From Streptomyces sp. NBC_01267 (GTDB taxonomy: Bacteria; Actinomycetota; Actinomycetes; Streptomycetales; Streptomycetaceae), in the NCBI RefSeq assembly GCF_036241575.1, contig NZ_CP108455.1, positions 6,121,001 through 6,185,000 on the forward strand: 64,000 nucleotides of DNA, read 5' to 3'. The notes under the pieces are model-generated. The model did not search any database. It was not told where the DNA came from and saw only the letters and a list, made by a program, of their open reading frames with translations. Both the position numbers and the translations under genes were made by a program. Below are positions 43,825 through 51,907 of this stretch, in pieces; position 1 is the stretch's first letter; each line of letters starts with the position of its first letter.

Positions 43825-46749
43825 TCAGGTGAGCGACAGGCCTTCGGGACGGCTGGTGATCGTGTGGTTCCTGCCGTTGAGGACGACTCCGGAGAGCGTC
43901 GCGGTGATTCCCCGGGGCATCGTCGCGCTCCGCAGCTCGGCGGTGGCGTCCTCGGGGGCGTAGCCGAACAGGTCACTGATGACGGTTTGTGAGAAATTCC
44001 CGCTGGCCATGGAGTTGAACGTCTGCCATTGGTCGACCGGGGCGATGGCGGCGCGGTAGTCGGTCGTTGCGTCGGAGAGGGTCAGGGCGGAGCCGAATCC
44101 GGTGCGGCTGCCGCTCCAAGCCGCCCCTTCGATGTCGAACGCCCGGGAGGTGGCCGACTCGGTGGTCTTCGTGCCGTTGCCTTCGGCGAACGGCAGGCGC
44201 AGTACCAGGGAGCTGTCGTCGGCGCCGGTGGCGGGGGTGGCGGCCCGGTACTGGGCGTCGATCTCGGCGGCCGACAGCGCCCGCGCGTAGATACGGGCCT
44301 CGTCGACGCTGCCACTGAAACGGCGGGAGGAGTCGGCGGGGCAATTCCCCACAACCACCGGGGTGTTGGTGGAGGACGTGATGCCTCCGGTGGCCGACCG
44401 GGTGGCGTGGGCCGTTCCGTCGATGTAGATCCGGACCTGTTCGCCGTCGTAGACACCCGCGACGTGGTGCCACCCCGACGGGGGGACCGTGGTGGTGGTC
44501 AGCGTCTCGACGAAATGGCCGTCGAGGGCGAGGACGAACGAGATCGTGCCGTCGGCGCCGCCGCGGAGCGCGTAGCCCGCGTCCCGGCCGCCGTCCCAGG
44601 AGTCCTTGGCGATGATGCTGCCCTCCCAGGGGTTCTCCGGCCAGCTGGAGGGGTTGATCCATGCGGAGACCGTCACCGCTCCGGCGGGGTTCAGGGCGGG
44701 CCGGTCGGTGACCCGCACCCCCGCGTACTGGAGTAGCTCGTGGGACTGGCTGAAGGGACCGTTCCTGGTCACGCCCGCGCACCGTTCGAGCATCGACAGG
44801 AACGCCGGGTAATCGCCGAACCGGGCGAAGGTCTGGGCGGTGAGGGACGGCCAGGCGTCGTAGGCGCCGCTGGTGCCGTGGTCGGTACGGGCGACCGGCG
44901 CCTGGGAGTCGGAGAGGGACAGGGCGCGCATCCAGTCCCCGGCCAGCAGTTCGTCGGTGACGAAGCGCTTCATGTCGGTCTTCTGCTCCTCGGGCAGCGA
45001 CGCGGCGAGCAGGTTTCCGGCGATGCAGAAGTCGAGGACGAAGCGTACGGCGACGGTGGTGCCGTCCTCGTGCCTGCAGTTCCAGACGCCCGTGCCGTCG
45101 ACGTACAGCTTGAGGACCTCGGTGCGCAGGGCCTCGGCCCTGGCGGTGAGGTCCTCGGCGGTCGCCGCGTCGTCGGCACGGGCGAACAGGCCGGCGGCCT
45201 GCTGCATCATCCACACATTGCCCGCGTTGAACGACGCCACCTGGTGGACGTATTTCGGCAGGACCTCCATGAGGTTGTGGTTCTCGCCGTAGTCCGCCAG
45301 CGACTGTCCCTCCGGGACCAGGCGTTCCCAGTTGGTGGCGATGGACTTCAGATGCGCGAGGACGGTCCGGCCGGCGACCGTGGCCTTGAGGAAGGACGTA
45401 TCGCCGCTGTAGTTCACGTAGTTGAGGACCGTCGTGAAGACACTGAGGTCGTTCGCGCTGTACCAGGGGCCGACGGTGTTGCCCGTGATCCATTCGACGG
45501 CGTACCCGACCAGGAGGTCCTTGGTGAGCCAGTGGCTGACCTTGTCCCTGAGCATTCGCGGATCGAGCAGTGCCAGGACGGCGGAGACGTACGAGGTGTC
45601 CCAGTAGTAGGTGGTCGTCACCGCGAACTCGGGCGCCGCCGTCACGTAGATGCGGTCGAGCCCCTGGAAGGTGCCGGGTCCGCCGGGCCTGCCGAGCACG
45701 GTGGAGAACTCGGGGCCGAGGTTGGTGCGCTCGCACGCCAGCACCGACAGGATGCTCATGTAGTACAGGCGGGCGACGGCGGAGTCCCCGGTCTTGGTCC
45801 GCAGGACGGGCAGCGAGCCCGAGTAGTGATCGTTCCCGGGTGTGAAGGCGTCGTACCAGCGCTTCTTCCAGCTCTCGGCGGCCGTGTCGAAGGCCGCTCG
45901 GAAGGCGCGCAGCGTGGTGGTGCAGGCGTCCACCACGCCGTTGGCCTCGTCGGCGTCCTTCAACGGGAGCCCTGTCGAGGTCTGGCCCACCGCCATGACG
46001 ATGCTGATCGTCACCGACTTCCCGGCGGTGACCGACCACTGGGCGCGTCCGCCGCCCGATGCGGTGGTGAGTGCGGGTGCCGGGGCGAACGCGAATGCGG
46101 TTACGGCCGAAGAGGCGCTGTCGGAGATCAGCAGGGTCGAACCGGAGATCTTGCGTGCGGTGAAGGTGTGGTCGTCGCCGGGCCGTGGCGTGTCCCACTC
46201 CCAATGGGCCGGAAGGGCCCCGTTGGCGATGCGCGGACCCGCTTCGACCGACACCGTGACCGGCGCCGCGGTGGGGTTGGAGACGGTGATGTGCAGCAGC
46301 AACTCGTTGCGCTCGAAGGCGAGTCGGGTCGCGGTCCGGACGGTCACCCCCGAGTCGGTGGTCGCCCTGCGCATGATCTCGTAGGCCGACCAGCGCGACT
46401 CACCGGCCGTGACCGGGACACCGTCCACGCTCAGTACGCAGGATTCGCCACCGTCGTCCAGATAGGGCGGAAGAGTGAAGTAACTGATTCCCAGCACATT
46501 GGGGGAGGTGCCCACGGCTCCCCAGAAGTTGCTGACCGCGGGGCAGTGCCGTACTTCCCGTGCCGACAGCCAGTCGCCGGCCAGCGAGTCGAGCTCCGGC
46601 GGCCGGCCGGGCGCCGCCGAACTCCCGCCGGGCAGCGGGGGATTCCCGGTCTTCGGAGCAGGCGTGTGCGCGTGTGCCGTGCCCGCCGTGACGGCGGCGA
46701 TCCCGGCAGCCGCCGAGGCGGCGAGGACGGTACGTCGGGTGGTACTCAT
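43825..46749 (-). CDS. Tat-secreted glycosidase-like protein with LamG domain
   Basis: The 974-aa protein has a twin-arginine signal (TTRRTVLAASAAAGIAAVTA). The middle (residues ~300-680) is an alpha/alpha-barrel type hydrolase region (YYWDTSYVSAVLALLDPRML, DYGENHNLMEVLPKYVHQVA, NAGNVWMMQQAAGLFARADD), similar in style to MGH1-like/GH63-type glycosidases. It is followed by a LamG/concanavalin-like module at ~700-850 (VTVSAWINPSSWPENPW, WHHVAGVYDGEQVRIYIDG, SVDEARIYARALSAAEIDAQ). Exact GH family is uncertain. A LacI-type palindrome lies upstream at 46881. Confidence 0.78.
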   Translation of the reverse strand: MSTTRRTVLAASAAAGIAAVTAGTAHAHTPAPKTGNPPLPGGSSAAPGRPPELDSLAGDWLSAREVRHCPAVSNFWGAVGTSPNVLGISYFTLPPYLDDGGESCVLSVDGVPVTAGESRWSAYEIMRRATTDSGVTVRTATRLAFERNELLLHITVSNPTAAPVTVSVEAGPRIANGALPAHWEWDTPRPGDDHTFTARKISGSTLLISDSASSAVTAFAFAPAPALTTASGGGRAQWSVTAGKSVTISIVMAVGQTSTGLPLKDADEANGVVDACTTTLRAFRAAFDTAAESWKKRWYDAFTPGNDHYSGSLPVLRTKTGDSAVARLYYMSILSVLACERTNLGPEFSTVLGRPGGPGTFQGLDRIYVTAAPEFAVTTTYYWDTSYVSAVLALLDPRMLRDKVSHWLTKDLLVGYAVEWITGNTVGPWYSANDLSVFTTVLNYVNYSGDTSFLKATVAGRTVLAHLKSIATNWERLVPEGQSLADYGENHNLMEVLPKYVHQVASFNAGNVWMMQQAAGLFARADDAATAEDLTARAEALRTEVLKLYVDGTGVWNCRHEDGTTVAVRFVLDFCIAGNLLAASLPEEQKTDMKRFVTDELLAGDWMRALSLSDSQAPVARTDHGTSGAYDAWPSLTAQTFARFGDYPAFLSMLERCAGVTRNGPFSQSHELLQYAGVRVTDRPALNPAGAVTVSAWINPSSWPENPWEGSIIAKDSWDGGRDAGYALRGGADGTISFVLALDGHFVETLTTTTVPPSGWHHVAGVYDGEQVRIYIDGTAHATRSATGGITSSTNTPVVVGNCPADSSRRFSGSVDEARIYARALSAAEIDAQYRAATPATGADDSSLVLRLPFAEGNGTKTTESATSRAFDIEGAAWSGSRTGFGSALTLSDATTDYRAAIAPVDQWQTFNSMASGNFSQTVISDLFGYAPEDATAELRSATMPRGITATLSGVVLNGRNHTITSRPEGLSLT

Positions 46750-46880
46750 GCCTGTGCGACTCCTTTGACGGAGGATGACGAATGACGGGGGATGACGAAC
46801 CGGTCTTGCGTCTGTTCCACGTCCGCATGTCGAGGACCACCGCCGTCACCGGGCGGTACCCCCCGCGTGTTGGGAATTGT

Positions 46881-46892
46881 GACAACGTTGTC
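46881..46892. promoter_or_regulatory. Perfect palindrome GACAACGTTGTC, LacI-type operator
   Basis: The 12-bp perfect palindrome, with a preceding T, has the central CG and half-sites typical of LacI-family operators in actinobacterial sugar genes. It is 132 bp upstream of the LamG glycosidase start. No LacI regulator is encoded in this window, so control in trans by a distant regulator is inferred. Confidence 0.7.
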
Positions 46893-47037
46893 GAACGTGT
46901 CGCATTCTGGTGCCACTTGGTGAAGGCGTCAATAGGTTGCCGCCGAGGTTCAACTCGGCCGCCGTCTCGTGGTGTTCAGCCGCCGTAGGTCCTTTTCGCA
47001 CCCGCCCTTGTTCAGCCGCGACGGCCTTCCCCGGCCC

Positions 47038-47688
47038 TCACTTCGCCCCGTCGACCGTGGACAGCGAGCGCGTGAGTTCCTCGACGAAGCTGTGTACGTC
47101 GCCGAGCTCCCAGACCTGGCCCCCGGTCCGGTCCAGCAGCAGGCGCCCGTGCACCGAGGACCAGACCGACATGGCAGCCGCTTCCGGCGTCTGCGTCAGC
47201 CGCATCCCCGTCTCGGCGAGCCGCGCCACCGCGCTGCGCCAGCGTGCCGCGACCCGTGCGGTCTCCTGTTCGTGCAGCGCCCGGTCGGTGAACATCACGC
47301 GGAAGCTCGACGGCTTGCGCTGGGCGAAGTCGCAGTACGCATGGGCGAGCTCCGCGAGGCGTCGTCCGGCCGGTTGGCCGGCCGAGGCCACTTCGGCCCG
47401 GTCCATCTCGTCCAGCAGCTGCTCGAAGAGGCACTTCAGCGCGGCCTCCGAGAGGGCCTCCTTGTCGGCGAAGTGCCGGTAGATGGCCGGGGCGGTGATG
47501 CCCGCTTCCCGTGCCACCTCCCGGAGCGACAGGGGCATCGGCCGCATGCGCTCGTCGTCGGCGATCAGCCGGAGCATGGCCTCCAGGATCTCGGTACGGA
47601 GCCGGTCGCCCTCGCCGCGGGCGTTGCGGGGTCTGCGTTCGGCCGGTGCCGGAGCGTGCGGTGCGGGTGGGTCTGGGCTTTCGGGCAT
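47038..47688 (-). CDS. TetR family transcriptional regulator
   Basis: The 216-aa protein has a disordered basic N terminus, then a TetR DNA-binding domain: LRTEILEAMLRLIADDERM, LSLREVAREAGITAPAIYRH and FADKEALSEAAL. The C-terminal domain has the TetR_C-type helix LAHAYCDFAQRKPSSFRVMF. It is divergent from the ferredoxin-P450 operon, with an AT-rich imperfect inverted repeat in the gap, so it most likely represses that operon until a ligand, probably the P450 substrate, is bound. Confidence 0.9.
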   Translation of the reverse strand: MPESPDPPAPHAPAPAERRPRNARGEGDRLRTEILEAMLRLIADDERMRPMPLSLREVAREAGITAPAIYRHFADKEALSEAALKCLFEQLLDEMDRAEVASAGQPAGRRLAELAHAYCDFAQRKPSSFRVMFTDRALHEQETARVAARWRSAVARLAETGMRLTQTPEAAAMSVWSSVHGRLLLDRTGGQVWELGDVHSFVEELTRSLSTVDGAK

Positions 47689-47774
47689 GCCTCAAGCCTT
47701 GCACAGGGGGCACGGTCGGCCGGGGTACGCGCCAACTCCTAGGAACGGGGCCTGTCTTGTCTGGCCAACTCAGC

Positions 47775-47802
47775 TAAACGCATGTAAATATACGAGCGTT
47801 AA
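47775..47802. promoter_or_regulatory. AT-rich imperfect inverted repeat, candidate TetR operator
   Basis: TAAACGC (47775-47781) and GCGTTAA (47796-47802) flank ATGTAAATATACGA, giving a 28-bp imperfect dyad in an otherwise GC-rich region. It lies between the divergent TetR and ferredoxin genes, 54 bp from the ferredoxin start, and overlaps a likely -10/-35 region. Confidence 0.55.
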
Positions 47803-47855
47803 CTTAATGTCGCGCGGCGGCCGACCGCCGCACGCCGCCCGGACAGGAGCCCCCC

Positions 47856-48050
47856 ATGCGCATCACGATCGACGAAGAGAAGTGCTGCGGAGCAGGTCAG
47901 TGCGTGCTGGTCGCCCCCGAAGTCTTCGACCAGCGTGACGAGGACGGCGTCGTGATCCTGCTCGACGCCGAACCGCCGGCCGAGCAGCACGCGGCCACCC
48001 GCGAGGCAGCGGCCGTCTGTCCGGCAGCCGCCATCGAGGTCCACGCCTGA
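47856..48050 (+). CDS. 3Fe-4S type ferredoxin
   Basis: The 64-aa protein has the short P450-partner ferredoxin pattern: Cys10 and Cys11 in DEEKCCGAGQC, Cys16, and Cys55 in AAAVCPAAAI. The fourth ligand position of a 4Fe-4S site is absent, as expected for the 3Fe-4S proteins beside Streptomyces P450s. It precedes the P450 gene by 140 bp and would pass electrons to it. A reductase is not encoded nearby. Confidence 0.92.
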   Translation: MRITIDEEKCCGAGQCVLVAPEVFDQRDEDGVVILLDAEPPAEQHAATREAAAVCPAAAIEVHA

Positions 48051-48190
48051 CGCAGCCGCCCGGATGCGTCGTCGGCGGACCGCACGCTTCGGGGCCCCCG
48101 CCGGTCCCTCGCGACCTCCCGCGGAGCGGGAGTGCGACGCGCGAGCACCGCCTCGGCAGGCACAGCAACCCGCCCCCACAGGGAGACTTC

Positions 48191-49405
48191 ATGAGCATGG
48201 AAAGTCCATCGCCCGAGGTGCCCGCCTTCCCCTTGCAGCGCGGCTGCCCGTTCGCCCCGCCCGAGACCGCCAGTGCGTTCCGCGAGAGCGGCACACCGCG
48301 CCGGGTGACCATCTGGGACGGCAGCGAGCCGTGGCTGATCACCAGGCACGACCAGATCCAGCAAGTGCTGGGCGCTCGTGGGGCGTTCGGTGCGGACGTC
48401 ACCGACCCCGGCTTCCCCAACACCTCCAGCGCTCAGCCCACCGTCGAGGGCGAGATCTTCTTCCGCAAGGACGGCGACGAACACCTGCCGATCCGCCGCA
48501 TCCTCAACGCCGACTTCACCGTGAAGCGCGCCGAGGCACTGCGCCCGCGCATCGCCGAGCTGACCGAGCAGCTCCTCGACGAGCTGGAGGCGAAGGGCGA
48601 ACCGGTCGACCTCATCGAGGATTTCGCCCTCGCGGTGCCGACCGTCGTCATCTGCGAGGTCCTCGGCGTTCCCTACGGTGAGCGGCATGCCGTACACGAG
48701 TCCTCGAAGAAGCTCGTGCAGTTGAGCCTGCCCATGGAGGAGAAGCTCGCGGCCCACCAGTCGCTGCACGAGAACCTCGCCCGGAACATGGAGCACAAGC
48801 GGACCTCCCCGGACAGCGGACTGCTCTCGCTTCTCGTCAACACCCACGTCGACGAAAGGGGCGACCTCACCTTCGAGCAGGCCGTCCGGCTCGGCACCCT
48901 GGTGATCGGCGCCGGTCACGAGACCACCGCGAACATGATCGGCCTGGGCATCCTCGCCTTCCTCCGCGAGCCCGGACAACGCGCCGTCCTGATGTCGGAC
49001 CCGGCGAAGTACGCGAGCGGCGCGACCGAGGAGATGATGCGCTACTGGAGCATGGTCCAGACCGAGCCCCGCCGCGTGTGTCTGGAGGACACCGAGGTCG
49101 GCGGTGTCCTGATCAGGGCCGGTGAGGGCATCATCTGCAACCTGCCGGCCGCCAACCGGGACCCCGAGGTCTTCGCCGAGCCGGAGAAGCTCGACATCAC
49201 CCGTACCGACCGGCGGCACATGGGGTTCGGATTCGGTGTCCACCAGTGCCTGGGCCAGAACCTCTCCCGGGTGGAGATGCAAGAGGCGTGGCCGCGCCTC
49301 TTCCGGCGCCTGCCCGGCCTCCGGCTCGCCGTCGACGTGAGCGAACTGCACTTCCACGACGACGCACTCACGTACGGCCTCGAACGCCTGCCGGTGACGT
49401 GGTGA
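48191..49405 (+). CDS. Cytochrome P450 monooxygenase
   Basis: The 404-aa bacterial P450 has the I-helix GAGHETTAN, the K-helix ExxR as EEMMR, and the haem loop FGFGVHQCLGQNLSRVEM with Cys353 as thiolate ligand. The ribosome site AGGGAG precedes ATG 48191. It is soluble and probably receives electrons from the ferredoxin upstream. Its stop overlaps the next gene's GTG, and the CMD/SDR neighbours suggest oxidation of an aromatic or terpenoid substrate. The substrate is not deducible. Confidence 0.93.
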   Translation: MSMESPSPEVPAFPLQRGCPFAPPETASAFRESGTPRRVTIWDGSEPWLITRHDQIQQVLGARGAFGADVTDPGFPNTSSAQPTVEGEIFFRKDGDEHLPIRRILNADFTVKRAEALRPRIAELTEQLLDELEAKGEPVDLIEDFALAVPTVVICEVLGVPYGERHAVHESSKKLVQLSLPMEEKLAAHQSLHENLARNMEHKRTSPDSGLLSLLVNTHVDERGDLTFEQAVRLGTLVIGAGHETTANMIGLGILAFLREPGQRAVLMSDPAKYASGATEEMMRYWSMVQTEPRRVCLEDTEVGGVLIRAGEGIICNLPAANRDPEVFAEPEKLDITRTDRRHMGFGFGVHQCLGQNLSRVEMQEAWPRLFRRLPGLRLAVDVSELHFHDDALTYGLERLPVTW

Positions 49406-49905
49406 CCCGCGAGGGCACAGGGACGGCCGGCCCCGGCGACGGGAACACCCCCGACCCGCCGGCAGACCTCGCCGAGCGCGGCCGGGCGGTGATGGCCGAG
49501 GTCATGTGCGCCGAAGTGCCCGACTCCGTGGGCGAGCCGGGCTCGCTCGGGGACCTGGCCGCCAGACACATCTTCGGCGATCTCTGGGACCGGCCGGGCC
49601 TGTCCCGGCGCGAGCGCCGCATCGTCACCCTGACCCTGCTGGCCGCGCTCGGTCAGGGCGGTCCGCACGCATCGCTGCACATCAAGGCGGCACTCGCCAG
49701 CGGTGACCTCACCGAGGCCGAACTGCACGAGATGAGCGTGCAGATGGCGTACTACGCGGGCTGGCCCCTGGCCACTTCCTTCGGCTGGGCCGTCGACGAG
49801 GCCACCGGGCGGTCCGGCACCTCCGACGCGGTGCGAGACCTGGCAACCGGCCCGGCCGGGCGCGCTACGGCCGGCCCTGACGGACAGACCGAGGACGGCC
49901 GTTGA
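49402..49905 (+). CDS. Carboxymuconolactone decarboxylase family protein
   Basis: The 167-aa protein (GTG start in a GTGA overlap with the P450 stop) contains the gamma-CMD pattern LSRRERRIVTLTLLAALGQG, PHASLHIKAALASGDLTEAE and MAYYAGWPLATSF. It lacks the CxxC of AhpD peroxidase partners, so a decarboxylase or lactone-acting role is likelier than peroxidase support. The C-terminal ~25 residues are Gly/Thr-rich and poorly conserved in style. Confidence 0.85.
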   Translation: MTREGTGTAGPGDGNTPDPPADLAERGRAVMAEVMCAEVPDSVGEPGSLGDLAARHIFGDLWDRPGLSRRERRIVTLTLLAALGQGGPHASLHIKAALASGDLTEAELHEMSVQMAYYAGWPLATSFGWAVDEATGRSGTSDAVRDLATGPAGRATAGPDGQTEDGR

Positions 49906-50807
49906 TGACCCCACGCCTGTACGACAGGACCGCCGTGGTGGTCGGTGGCGGCCAGACCCCCGGCCTTACCACCGGGAACGGCCGCGCGGTCGCCCTGGCC
50001 TTCGCCCGCGAAGGGGCCCGCGTCCTGGTCGTCGACCGGGATCTCGAATCGGCCGAGGAGACGGCCGCGTTGGTGCGTAAGGCCGGTGGCAGTGCTGTTG
50101 CGCACCGGGCGGACATCACCGTCGAGGAGGACTGCGCCGCCATCCTCACCGCAGCCCTCGACAGCCTCGGGCACGTCGACATCCTGCACAACAACGTCGG
50201 CGTCGTGCCGTTCGGCCGGACCGAGATCCTGCCGGTCGAGGAGTGGCGCCGCGGCTTCGAGGTCAACCTCACCGGCATGTGGCTCACCTGCAAACACGTC
50301 CTGCCTCACATGCGGGAGCGGGGGAGCGGGGCCGTCGTCAACATCTCCTCCATGGCCGGGCTGCTCGCCGGTGGGGACGCCATTGCCTACAGCACGTCCA
50401 AGGCCGCGGTGCACTCCATGACCCGCAGCCTGGCCCTCGAATACGCACCGCACGGCGTGCGCGTCAATGCCGTCGCCCCCGGCATGATGGACACCCCCAT
50501 GGGAGTCGACGCCGTCGCCCGTGCCAGCGGCGTGGACCGGGCGGACGTGGCGGCCGGACGGGCGGCCATGGTCCCCATGGGCCACCAGGGAACCAGCGAG
50601 GACGTCGCCAACGCGGCTCTGTTCCTCGCGTCGGACGAGTCCGCGTTCATCACCCGGCGCCGTGCTGCCGGTGGACGGCGGGTTCATCCTCAGGGCGGGA
50701 ACCCACTAGGACCTGTCCGGCCGGTCTTGTCGGACCGGCCCGGGGCACCCCGGGACCGGCAGGACCGGCCCAGCGCGCCGATCAGGACCTTCCGCGTAGT
50801 CCTGTAG
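49905..50807 (+). CDS. Short-chain dehydrogenase/reductase with a C-terminal frameshift
   Basis: From ATG 49905 the SDR fold is clear: AVVVGGGQTPGLTTGNGRAV (NAD(P) loop), the HNNVGVV motif, VVNISSMAG with catalytic Ser, and YSTSKAAVHSM with Tyr and Lys. The frame loses the family's end after SDESAFIT: at 50653-50655 a CCC in place of CC shifts it. Removing one C restores GAVLPVDGGFILRAGTH and a stop at 50707-50709, the usual SDR ending. As sequenced, a foreign tail runs to 50807. The core may still fold, but cofactor and dimer contacts near the C terminus would change. Confidence 0.82.
   Translation: MTPRLYDRTAVVVGGGQTPGLTTGNGRAVALAFAREGARVLVVDRDLESAEETAALVRKAGGSAVAHRADITVEEDCAAILTAALDSLGHVDILHNNVGVVPFGRTEILPVEEWRRGFEVNLTGMWLTCKHVLPHMRERGSGAVVNISSMAGLLAGGDAIAYSTSKAAVHSMTRSLALEYAPHGVRVNAVAPGMMDTPMGVDAVARASGVDRADVAAGRAAMVPMGHQGTSEDVANAALFLASDESAFITRRRAAGGRRVHPQGGNPLGPVRPVLSDRPGAPRDRQDRPSAPIRTFRVVL
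50719..50740 (+). terminator. Hairpin downstream of the SDR gene
   Basis: GGCCGGTC and GACCGGCC pair around TTGTCG, just 10 bp after the restored SDR stop (50709). The placement supports 50709 as the ancestral end of the gene. Confidence 0.65.
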
Positions 50808-50851
50808 TCCTCATTCGAGTGACAGAACTGTGCTTCGTGAGTTGGGAGTTG

Positions 50852-50878
50852 GTGGAGGGCTGTAGAACAGCCCTCCAC
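50852..50878 (+). other. Perfect 12-bp hairpin upstream of the pseudoprotease gene
   Basis: GTGGAGGGCTGT and ACAGCCCTCCAC pair exactly around a 3-nt AGA loop, 33 bp before the GTG start of the trypsin-like gene. It might be a second terminator for the upstream operon or a 5'-UTR structure affecting translation. Confidence 0.6.
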
Positions 50879-50911
50879 GGCGGCTGAGTGCGGATGGTCC
50901 CGGGAGGGCCC

Positions 50912-51712
50912 GTGAAATGGTTCAGGAAGCTCGCGGTAGTCATGTCGGCCGCCGCGCTGGCGGCGGTCGGTCCGAGTATCGCGCCGGCGCAGGCAATCGT
51001 CGGAGGCGCCGACGTCCGGCGTGGCGAGTTCCCGCACATGGCGGGCCTGGTGGACAAGGGTTCCGGTCAGGTCTTCTGCGGGGGCTCGCTGATCAGCGAC
51101 CAGTACGTGCTGACATCCGCGAGCTGCCTGCGGGGCAGGACACCGGCCACCACCGCTGTCCTCCTCGGCGATGTCGATACCGCGACCGGTACCGACACCC
51201 CCTACGCGCGTCTCTATCCGTCCGGGCGATGGACCGTCAACCCCGCCTTCGATGCCGCCACCGACCGTAACGACATCGCCCTCATCCAACTCGGCAGCAA
51301 GGCGGAGCTGAATCAGGGGGTGAGCCCCGTGCTGCTCGATACGAGCGGTCCCTCCGACCATGTGGGGCAGACCGCGGAGGCTGTGGGCTGGGGCACTCGC
51401 ATCTTCGGCGGACCGCAGCCGACCAAGGTGCAGAAGGCCGCCCTGCGCGTCATCTCCGTGCAGCAGTGCAGGAATACGTACGGCGACAAGCTGGACGCCT
51501 CAAGCCAGATGTGCACCTTCGCAGCCAGAGCGGGCACCTGTCAGTACGACACCGGTGGCCCCCTGGTGATCCATCTCAACGGCAGGCTGCACCTCGTCGG
51601 GCTCATTTCCTACGGGCAGGGCTGCGCCGGCGGTTATCCCGACGTGTACACCCGCGTTGCCGCATACAGGCATTGGATCGAGCAGATCGTCGGCTCGCTC
51701 CCCGCCGGCTGA
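50912..51712 (+). CDS. Secreted trypsin-fold pseudoprotease
   Basis: From GTG 50912 (GGGAGGG ribosome site) the product is 266 aa with a signal peptide ending APAQA, then the activated-type N terminus IVGGADV. The S1 fold is complete (FCGGSLISDQYVLTSASC, GWGTRIFGG, YPDVYTRVAAYRHWI). The catalytic His is Ser71 (TSASC in place of TAAHC) and the catalytic Ser is Thr214 (CQYDTGGP in place of CQGDSGGP); only Asp121 in RNDIALI remains. It should be proteolytically inactive and might bind a target or shield a substrate or inhibitor. Confidence 0.88.
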   Translation: MKWFRKLAVVMSAAALAAVGPSIAPAQAIVGGADVRRGEFPHMAGLVDKGSGQVFCGGSLISDQYVLTSASCLRGRTPATTAVLLGDVDTATGTDTPYARLYPSGRWTVNPAFDAATDRNDIALIQLGSKAELNQGVSPVLLDTSGPSDHVGQTAEAVGWGTRIFGGPQPTKVQKAALRVISVQQCRNTYGDKLDASSQMCTFAARAGTCQYDTGGPLVIHLNGRLHLVGLISYGQGCAGGYPDVYTRVAAYRHWIEQIVGSLPAG

Positions 51713-51717
51713 GGGCT

Positions 51718-51754
51718 GTCCCGGGCCCGCGCCGGTCAGGCGCGGGCCCGGGAC
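51718..51754 (+). terminator. 16-bp hairpin terminator
   Basis: GTCCCGGGCCCGCGCC and GGCGCGGGCCCGGGAC pair perfectly around GGTCA, starting 6 bp after the pseudoprotease stop. No T-run follows, as is common in Streptomyces. Confidence 0.85.
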
Positions 51755-51785
51755 GTTCAGTTCGGCCGGGCCCTCGTCGCGGTCA

Positions 51786-51905
51786 GGGGTAGACCCTGCC
51801 GCTGCACGGGTCCAGGCCTGCCTTGCTGAGGCAGACCTGGTACCAGGTCGCGCTCTTGCCGAAGTAGGCGTTCCCTCAGGCGCTGTTGTGGCTGCTCCGG
51901 CCCGG
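51786..51905 (-). pseudogene. 3' remnant of a small Cys-containing protein
   Basis: The minus strand reads NAYFGKSATWYQVCLSKAG and LDPCSGRVYP before a stop at 51786-51788. An in-frame TGA precedes it by two codons and no start is found. Two Cys and the short length suggest the end of a secreted protein. The 5' part is missing. Confidence 0.4.
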
Positions 51906-51907
51906 TG

